Shown one piece after another: positions 32,817-37,698 of a stretch of 37,698 nt of DNA (its first letter is position 1; each line of letters opens with the position of its first letter). The translations under genes and the position numbers were made by a program. This DNA is from Bacteroidetes bacterium CG2_30_33_31 (GTDB lineage: Bacteria > Bacteroidota > Bacteroidia > Bacteroidales > UBA1556). The stretch spans positions 1 to 37,698 of the forward strand of contig MNXP01000026.1 of assembly GCA_001872625.1 (NCBI GenBank), given 5' to 3'. The notes below the pieces were generated by a model. The model made no database searches. It was not told where the DNA came from and saw only the letters and a program-made list of their open reading frames with translations.

Positions 32817-33824
32817 ATGAATAATAATCCTTTGATTTTCACAACAATATTGTTGCTTACATTACTAAATTCTTGCTTCAAAGAAGACATAACGATAGCA
32901 AAACATTTACCCGAAAATGTGCAAACAAAAACAGTGGAAATGGGTCAATATTATATGACCCAATCATACTTCGATTTGAAAACCAACCAAATAATATCTT
33001 CCTATAATAAGGATATCTGGGATTTAGAGTTTTCGTGTCGGGACAGCTCATTATTAATTAAGTTGAATTCGGCAAAATTTATGCGAGCGTCAGCAACAAA
33101 TGATACTTCATTTTTCTCGGTAAAAGATACTTTAAATGTTAATTGGACTTTTGATGTAGCCTCAGGAAATACTGATAGTATTGCTTTAGCAAATTGGTAC
33201 AATCTTTCTGCCAACGATACAACTTTTACAGATTTTACCTTTGTGATAGATAGAGGAGTCAACTATTTAGGTGTGGCTCAAGGAATTAGAAAAATTAAAA
33301 TACTTTCATTTTCCAAAGGAGTTTATCGTATTCAATATTCGCATTTGGACAATAGCGATTTTAATATTGTTGAAGTACAAAAAAATAATCTCTACAATTT
33401 TACTCAATTGACATTAGATAAAAATCAGAAATCAACTCAATTAGAGCCCGAAAAAGAAAATTGGGATTTAAATTTTACACAGTTTACAGATTTGCTTTAT
33501 ACGTCTCAAGGAGATGCTTATCCATATTTGGTAACAGGCGTTTTGATAAATCCAAACCGAGTTGAAGTAGCTTTGAACACAACTATAAATTTTGACAAGA
33601 TAAGTTTAGAAGATGTAAAAGCTATGAACTTTAGGAAGAACTTAAATGCGATTGGTTATGATTGGAAATCTTATGATTTTAATAATGGAATTTATACAGT
33701 GCTTACTAAAAACACTTATGTGATAAAGGATACAGAAGGATTTTATTATAAATTAAGGTTTATTGGGTTTTACAATAATCAAGGTGAAAAAGGATTTCCG
33801 CAATTTGAATTTCAAAAATTATAA
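32817..33824 (+). CDS. HmuY-like lipoprotein
   Basis: This 335-aa protein begins with a lipoprotein signal (Leu-Leu-Asn-Ser-Cys at about residues 16-20), followed by Phe-Lys-Glu-Asp. It has the same double HmuY layout as the protein at 29283: Trp-Asp-Leu-x-Phe at W68 and W216, 148 residues apart. Each half ends in a Phe-Tyr-x-Lys-(Leu/Phe)-Arg-(Phe/Ile)-type strand (clear at the C-terminus as Tyr-Tyr-Lys-Leu-Arg-Phe). There is no T9SS domain; it is membrane-anchored by lipid. It starts four bases after the receptor gene and is closed by a strong terminator. It may take haem from the surface HmuY-like protein or directly from the medium and hand it to the receptor; this is inference. Confidence 0.85.
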   Translation: MNNNPLIFTTILLLTLLNSCFKEDITIAKHLPENVQTKTVEMGQYYMTQSYFDLKTNQIISSYNKDIWDLEFSCRDSSLLIKLNSAKFMRASATNDTSFFSVKDTLNVNWTFDVASGNTDSIALANWYNLSANDTTFTDFTFVIDRGVNYLGVAQGIRKIKILSFSKGVYRIQYSHLDNSDFNIVEVQKNNLYNFTQLTLDKNQKSTQLEPEKENWDLNFTQFTDLLYTSQGDAYPYLVTGVLINPNRVEVALNTTINFDKISLEDVKAMNFRKNLNAIGYDWKSYDFNNGIYTVLTKNTYVIKDTEGFYYKLRFIGFYNNQGEKGFPQFEFQKL

Positions 33825-33834
33825 TTTTTAAAGC

Positions 33835-33888
33835 AAAAAACCTCCTAAAAAATCGTCGAAAAACAATCGATTTTTTAGGAGGTTTTTT
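33835..33888. terminator. Strong bidirectional terminator
   Basis: A perfect 21-bp stem (33835-33855 with 33868-33888, 12-nt loop) has a G+C core CCTCC/GGAGG and A/T runs on both sides. It separates the convergent haem-type locus (+) and the TAXI-type gene (-). Confidence 0.96.
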
Positions 33889-33908
33889 TCATAAACCAGG
33901 AAGAATAA

Positions 33909-34796
33909 TTATTCCACTTTTGCTCTCACATAATAGTAAGGCCAATCGATATCTTGGTTTCTATAATAAACATCTTTCCATTTTGGATGACCTTCGCTTT
34001 GCATTTTTTGAATATTTGCATTTATATCGACCAAAAGTTGATTTACCTTAACTTCCATTTCGTTAGAAAGATTTTCAATTTTCACCACTATAAGCATTGG
34101 TACGGCATAAGTACTTACAGTTTTTAATTGCCATTTATAAGTACCAGCTTTAATTTTTTTTGCTCTGTAAATATCCTTCAAACTTTTAGATTTTATATTA
34201 ACTAATTGGATTTGAGTGGTATCTTCCATGTCACCAAATGATTTCACTGGAATTCCACCCACAAAAAAGTAAGCATCAATTTCACCCCTCATCAAAGCGT
34301 TATAACATTCACTTGAAGGAATTTCAATGTTGTCCCAGTTGATGCCAGTTTTATCTTTAATCAAAGAAGCCGTTACGTGAGTTCCTTGTTCACGACTACC
34401 AATGCCTACTCTCTTTCCTTTCAACTGTTTTAGGTTATTAATTTTAGATCCTTTTTTAGTAATCAGATGAATTTCTTCGTCCAAAAACAAAGGAAACAAA
34501 ACTCTAACTTGGTTTTTTAATTTACTGTTTAAAAGATTGTTAGCAATCAATACATCATATTGCATAAATGCAATATTTATATCATTGTTCGACATCAACA
34601 AATCAAAATTTTCAACGCTTCCCATAGATGGAATCACCTCTACAGCTTGTGATGAATTTTTACTAATATCTGTTGCCAAATAATAATATGTTGCGCCTTC
34701 CATACCACTTACAATTTTAATTTGGCCGAAAGAATTAACAGTGGCAGCAACTGTTATAGCCATCATCAAAATCGAAAAATAAACTAACTTTTTCAT
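33909..34796 (-). CDS. TAXI family TRAP-type solute-binding protein, orphan
   Basis: The 295-aa protein has a signal peptide (about 1-25, ending Asn-Ser-Phe-Gly-Gln). The TAXI pattern follows: Gly-Met-Glu-Gly-Ala-Thr-Tyr-Tyr-Tyr early in the mature protein, Ser-Val-Glu-Asn, then Leu-Lys-Gly-Lys-Arg-Val-Gly-Ile-Gly near residue 130, and Gly-Glu-Ile-Asp-Ala-Tyr-Phe. These proteins bind organic acids in the periplasm and pass them to a TRAP permease. No DctQ/DctM-type membrane gene is present on either side, so the protein is an orphan, perhaps working with a permease elsewhere or as a sensor. It has its own promoter box, and a strong terminator follows it. Confidence 0.88.
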   Translation of the reverse strand: MKKLVYFSILMMAITVAATVNSFGQIKIVSGMEGATYYYLATDISKNSSQAVEVIPSMGSVENFDLLMSNNDINIAFMQYDVLIANNLLNSKLKNQVRVLFPLFLDEEIHLITKKGSKINNLKQLKGKRVGIGSREQGTHVTASLIKDKTGINWDNIEIPSSECYNALMRGEIDAYFFVGGIPVKSFGDMEDTTQIQLVNIKSKSLKDIYRAKKIKAGTYKWQLKTVSTYAVPMLIVVKIENLSNEMEVKVNQLLVDINANIQKMQSEGHPKWKDVYYRNQDIDWPYYYVRAKVE

Positions 34797-34824
34797 ATTG
34801 TCTCTATTGAATATTTATTGGTTA

Positions 34825-34832
34825 CAAACTTA
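34825..34832 (-). promoter_or_regulatory. Probable -7 box of TAXI-type gene
   Basis: TAAGTTTG on the minus strand fits TAnnTTTG; a TTTG lies 23 bp upstream. It faces away from the box at 34958. Confidence 0.5.
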
Positions 34833-34957
34833 ATAATATTTCATTTACATCAGCTCAAAATTTTACATTAGATTATTTTGAGCTGGATTCTCTATGAATC
34901 ATTTAATTTTTGATAAATTTATTAACGTAAACCAATCATTTCTACTAATTTAAATTA

Positions 34958-34965
34958 TACCTTTG
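34958..34965 (+). promoter_or_regulatory. Probable -7 box of the TsaC-like operon
   Basis: TACCTTTG followed by C fits TAnnTTTG and ends 19 bp before the ATG at 34985. The -33 element is weak. Confidence 0.55.
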
Positions 34966-34984
34966 CAGCCTTAATTTATAAGAA

Positions 34985-35602
34985 ATGCTGATAAAACTTT
35001 ATCCCGAAAACCCATCATTTAAGCATTTGAATATTATTTCAGAATGTCTACGCGATGGTGGAATTATTATTTATCCCACCGACACAGTATATTCATTTGG
35101 ATGTGATATCAGCAAAATTAGAGGTGTTGAAAAAATTGCCAGATTAAAAGGTATCGAGATGAAAAACCATAATTTCAGCATTATTTGCGACGATATTAGT
35201 AGGCTTTCGGATTATGTGAAACCAATACCCAACCACATTTTCAGAATTCTCAACAAGGCTTTACCTGGCCCATACACATTTATCCTTGAGGCAAATAACA
35301 AAGTTCCAAAATTGATTTATAGGAAGAAAAAACAAGTTGGAATACGCATCCCAGACAATAATATTACTATCGAAATAATTAAGAATTTAGGCAATCCTAT
35401 GCTAAGTTCATCAGTACTTCATGAAGATGAAGTTTTAGAATATCGAACCGACCCTGAGTTAATTTACGAAAAATATAAGGATAGTGTAGATATAGTTATC
35501 GACGGAGGTTTTGGCGATAATAATCCTTCAACAATAATTGATTGCACTGGTGACGAAATTGAAATAATTAGAATTGGAAAAGGTTCATTAAATATTTTAT
35601 GA
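34985..35602 (+). CDS. Threonylcarbamoyl-AMP synthase family protein (Sua5/YciO/YrdC)
   Basis: This 205-aa protein has the YrdC fold signatures. Pro-Thr-Asp-Thr-Val-Tyr-Ser-Phe-Gly-Cys lies at about residues 31-40, a Lys-rich strand follows (Ile-Ala-Arg-Leu-Lys-Gly), and Leu-Pro-Gly-Pro-Tyr-Thr-Phe-Ile-Leu is near 95. Next come Gly-Ile-Arg-Ile-Pro-Asp-Asn near 120 and the Ser-Ser-Ser segment near 140. This family makes threonylcarbamoyl-AMP from Thr, bicarbonate and ATP for the t6A modification of tRNA. The length, without a C-terminal Sua5 domain, fits TsaC or YciO. YciO proteins are much weaker in the same reaction, so the assignment to TsaC is not firm. It is the first gene of a compact operon; its stop overlaps the cupin start (ATGA). 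Confidence 0.9.
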   Translation: MLIKLYPENPSFKHLNIISECLRDGGIIIYPTDTVYSFGCDISKIRGVEKIARLKGIEMKNHNFSIICDDISRLSDYVKPIPNHIFRILNKALPGPYTFILEANNKVPKLIYRKKKQVGIRIPDNNITIEIIKNLGNPMLSSSVLHEDEVLEYRTDPELIYEKYKDSVDIVIDGGFGDNNPSTIIDCTGDEIEIIRIGKGSLNIL

Positions 35603-35931
35603 AGATAAATAATTTACTGCAAATAGCTGATTTAGATATTAATAAAGAAATATTTGAGACTTTGCTCGAAGAAAAAGAATTTACTGTGGAAAGAATCATT
35701 TCACCATTTATGCCTGAAGGAGATGCAAAATGGTGGAATCCAAAAGACAGTGAGTTGGTTTTCCTGCTTCAAGGCAAGGCCATTTTAGAATTTGAAAATA
35801 AAGATTTTAGGAAACTTTCAAATGGCGATTATCTATTTATATCAAAAGGGATGAATCATAGAGTGGCTTTTACATCTGAAAACCCTTTAGCTATTTGGTT
35901 GGCAATACACTTTAAAGACAATTCAAAATGA
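35599..35931 (+). CDS. Small cupin-domain protein
   Basis: The 110-aa protein is one cupin beta-barrel: a Glu-Leu-Val-Phe-Leu-Leu-Gln-Gly-Lys-Ala turn (motif 1) and Gly-Asp-Tyr-Leu-Phe-Ile-x-x-Gly-x-x-His-Arg-Val (motif 2). The usual metal-binding residues of motif 1 (His-x-His) are not all present; one His of motif 2 remains, so metal binding is uncertain. The role is unknown; small cupins are often sugar-related isomerases or binding proteins. It overlaps both neighbours by four bases (ATGA), so the three genes are translationally coupled. Confidence 0.85.
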   Translation: MKINNLLQIADLDINKEIFETLLEEKEFTVERIISPFMPEGDAKWWNPKDSELVFLLQGKAILEFENKDFRKLSNGDYLFISKGMNHRVAFTSENPLAIWLAIHFKDNSK

Positions 35932-37130
35932 GTACATTAAGAAAATTGTTTCTAAATCATGTTGGTCAAACTTCGCCTGAGCCATTGTCATTGCAAATTG
36001 TAAAAGCCGAGGGAGTAATGTTGTACGACGAAACAGGAAAAGATTATATCGATTTAATTGCAGGAGTATCTGTTGCCAACCTTGGACATTCCAATCAAGC
36101 AATAAAAAATGCAGTTAAAGCTCAGGTTGACAAGTATATGCATTTGATGGTTTATGGAGAATTTATCGAAGAGCCACAAATAAAATTCGCTGAGCTTCTT
36201 TCGAAGCAACTTCCACAAAATTTATCTTCTACATATTTTGTAAATAGCGGTAGCGAAGCCATAGAAGGGGCAATGAAATTGGCAAAAAGATACAACTCAC
36301 GCTACGAAATCATCTCATTTCATAAGGCATATCACGGCAGTACCCAAGGAGCGCTCAGCCTAATGTCTGACCCATATTTTACCAACGCCTTCAGACCATT
36401 AATACCTGGAATAAAGCATCTTACATTTAATAATTTTGATGACTTGAATAAAATATCTAACAAAACCTCGTGTGTTATAGTAGAGCCAATACAAGGTGAA
36501 GCTGGAATAATTTCACCTCAAAATGACTTTCTAATCAATATGCGAGAAAAGTGCAATGAGACAGGTGCATTATTGATTTTTGATGAAATTCAGACAGGTT
36601 TTGGAAGAGTTGGAAATTTGTTTGCATTTCAAAAATATAATGTGATTCCTGACATTTTGGTAATGGCAAAAGCTATTGGCGCTGGAATGCCTTTGGGAGC
36701 TTTTAGCTCATCGCTTGAATTAATGAGCTGCTTTACTTATAATCCTGTTCTTGGTCATATTACAACTTTTGGTGGACATCCAGTTTCTGCTGCAGCTGCT
36801 CTTGCTGGATTAGAATTTCTGCTCGAAAACCATCAAATTATTGATGACGTAAAATCAAAGGAACAGTTATTTTTGGAGCAAATTAAAAACTCCCCACTAA
36901 TAAAAGAAATCCGGCATAATGGTTTACTTATGGCTATCGATCTTGGAACTTCTGAAAATCTTTTTAAAACACTGCCATATTTATATAAGGCTGGAATTCA
37001 CACAGATTGGTTTCTTTTCGACAAGCAATCTTTTCGAATTTCGCCACCTCTTACAATTACAAATGATGAAATTATTGAAGCATCAAATAGAATTAATTAC
37101 GCATTAAAAAGCACACTGAAAAATGAATGA
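35928..37130 (+). CDS. Class III PLP-dependent aminotransferase
   Basis: The 400-aa protein is a fold-type I, class III (ornithine/acetylornithine-like) aminotransferase. Asn-Ser-Gly-Ser-Glu-Ala-Ile-Glu-Gly-Ala (about 104-113) is the phosphate-binding turn. Phe-His-Lys-Ala-Tyr-His-Gly-Ser follows, then Val-Glu-Pro-Ile-Gln-Gly-Glu and the metal-free Asp in Phe-Asp-Glu-Ile-Gln-Thr-Gly-Phe-Gly-Arg. Met-Ala-Lys-Ala puts the PLP lysine at K248. The amino donor (ornithine, acetylornithine, GABA or other) cannot be told; no arginine or lysine biosynthesis genes are nearby. It overlaps the cupin gene by four bases and the guanine deaminase gene by eight. Confidence 0.9.
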   Translation: MSTLRKLFLNHVGQTSPEPLSLQIVKAEGVMLYDETGKDYIDLIAGVSVANLGHSNQAIKNAVKAQVDKYMHLMVYGEFIEEPQIKFAELLSKQLPQNLSSTYFVNSGSEAIEGAMKLAKRYNSRYEIISFHKAYHGSTQGALSLMSDPYFTNAFRPLIPGIKHLTFNNFDDLNKISNKTSCVIVEPIQGEAGIISPQNDFLINMREKCNETGALLIFDEIQTGFGRVGNLFAFQKYNVIPDILVMAKAIGAGMPLGAFSSSLELMSCFTYNPVLGHITTFGGHPVSAAAALAGLEFLLENHQIIDDVKSKEQLFLEQIKNSPLIKEIRHNGLLMAIDLGTSENLFKTLPYLYKAGIHTDWFLFDKQSFRISPPLTITNDEIIEASNRINYALKSTLKNE

Positions 37131-37593
37131 TAATTTCTTTATAAAAAAAACTATCGAATTAGCTGTTGAAAATGTAAAATCTGGTCATGGAGGACCATTT
37201 GCCGCATTGATTGTAAAAAACGGTAAAATAATCTCCACAGGAGTCAACTCAGTAACAATAGAAAATGATCCTACCGCTCACGCTGAAATAAAAGCAATTC
37301 GCAATGCATGCGAAAAATTAAATGATTATCAGCTGAAAGATTGCATTATTTACTCAAGTTGCGAACCTTGTCCTATGTGCTTGGGAGCAATATATTGGTC
37401 TCGACCAAAAAAATTAATATTTGCCGCCACCAAAAATGATGCAGCCTCAGCCGGATTTGATGATTCCTTCATTTATGATGAAATTGACACAAAGATAGAT
37501 TCACGACATTTAGAAACCACTATTATTAATGAACCAGATAAATTTCTACCTTTTAAAACTTGGATAAATTTTCAAAAGAAAATCAAATATTAA
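37123..37593 (+). CDS. guaD: Guanine deaminase (CDA superfamily)
   Basis: The protein is 156 aa, the same length as Bacillus subtilis guanine deaminase. The zinc motifs are Pro-Thr-Ala-His-Ala-Glu (H52, catalytic E54) and Ser-Cys-Glu-Pro-Cys-Pro-Met-Cys (C82, C85 as ligands). The tail has Ala-Gly-Phe-Asp-Asp-Ser-Phe-Ile-Tyr, found in guanine deaminases rather than in tRNA adenosine deaminases, which supports GuaD over TadA. It converts guanine to xanthine in purine salvage or nitrogen use. It overlaps the aminotransferase gene by eight bases and ends the operon. No terminator is visible in the remaining 105 bp. Confidence 0.87.
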   Translation: MNDNFFIKKTIELAVENVKSGHGGPFAALIVKNGKIISTGVNSVTIENDPTAHAEIKAIRNACEKLNDYQLKDCIIYSSCEPCPMCLGAIYWSRPKKLIFAATKNDAASAGFDDSFIYDEIDTKIDSRHLETTIINEPDKFLPFKTWINFQKKIKY

Positions 37594-37698
37594 TAAATGA
37601 TTTTGGAAATGTTAGGCAAATTGCTTGATGTTACAATTCGTTGTATTCCAATATTTTAAAAGGATTATATTGATTTTCTTAGTAAATACAAAAGGGCG

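Noticed and set aside
37123..37593. tRNA adenosine deaminase TadA
   Set aside because: Length and the C-terminal Ala-Gly-Phe-Asp-Asp-Ser-Phe-Ile-Tyr region fit guanine deaminase better.
37594..37698. A gene at the right end of the window
   Set aside because: The only frame from an ATG is about 20 codons, with no motif or promoter.

Overview
The window looks like the chromosome of an anaerobic or facultative member of the Bacteroidota, probably class Bacteroidia. The reasons are a low G+C content, a TTG-N19-TAnnTTTG promoter pattern, a protein with a type IX secretion (T9SS) C-terminal sorting domain, a HmuY/TonB haem-type locus, large propeller-plus-PP2C sensor proteins, and a ferredoxin-linked 2-oxoacid oxidoreductase. 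No phage, plasmid, CRISPR array or complete insertion sequence is visible.

Layout. (1) 1-2746 is the 3' part of a large hypothetical protein, followed by a 340-bp AT-rich gap with inverted repeats. (2) 3087-7117 is a PLP aminotransferase followed by a four-gene 2-oxoacid:ferredoxin oxidoreductase operon (delta, alpha, beta, gamma), ended by a good terminator. (3) 7184-13968 holds an FkbM methyltransferase, a DUF5063-like protein, a secreted thioredoxin-fold protein, an M16 peptidase with an O-methyltransferase, and a lipid kinase-SUI1-MntP operon ending in a bidirectional terminator. (4) 14016-16130 is an RNA-rich stretch: a small lipoprotein (-), tRNA-Lys (-), a 99-aa TPR-like protein, SRP RNA and tRNA-Asp. 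A 379-bp unit follows tRNA-Asp. It carries a GIY-YIG nuclease gene and ends in a decayed second copy of the 3' part of tRNA-Asp plus its terminator. (5) 16158-24527 (-) is an envelope module: a secreted TPR-CHAT protease, a probable outer-membrane barrel, a FecR-like secreted protein, and a propeller/Y_Y_Y/PP2C sensor phosphatase. A barrel-like protein diverges from it at 24628. (6) 25746-28446 (-) has two tandem CheY-like regulators and an acyl-CoA synthetase. (7) 28677-29027 is an odd small membrane ORF with a near-ideal promoter. (8) 29283-33824 is a haem-uptake-type locus: a T9SS-sorted HmuY-like protein, a TonB-dependent receptor with FRAP/NPNL-like boxes, and a HmuY-like lipoprotein. (9) 33909-34796 (-) is an orphan TAXI-type binding protein. 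Diverging from it is a tightly overlapped operon of a threonylcarbamoyl-AMP synthase-like protein, a cupin, a class III aminotransferase and guanine deaminase.

The most unusual structure is the tRNA-Asp/GIY-YIG unit. A small nuclease gene lies exactly between a functional tRNA 3' end with its terminator and a 72-bp direct repeat of that segment (one mismatch). The nuclease start codon lies at the repeat border. This resembles a minimal tRNA-targeting element with no integrase. The secreted CHAT module and the paired HmuY-like proteins around one receptor are the next most interesting.
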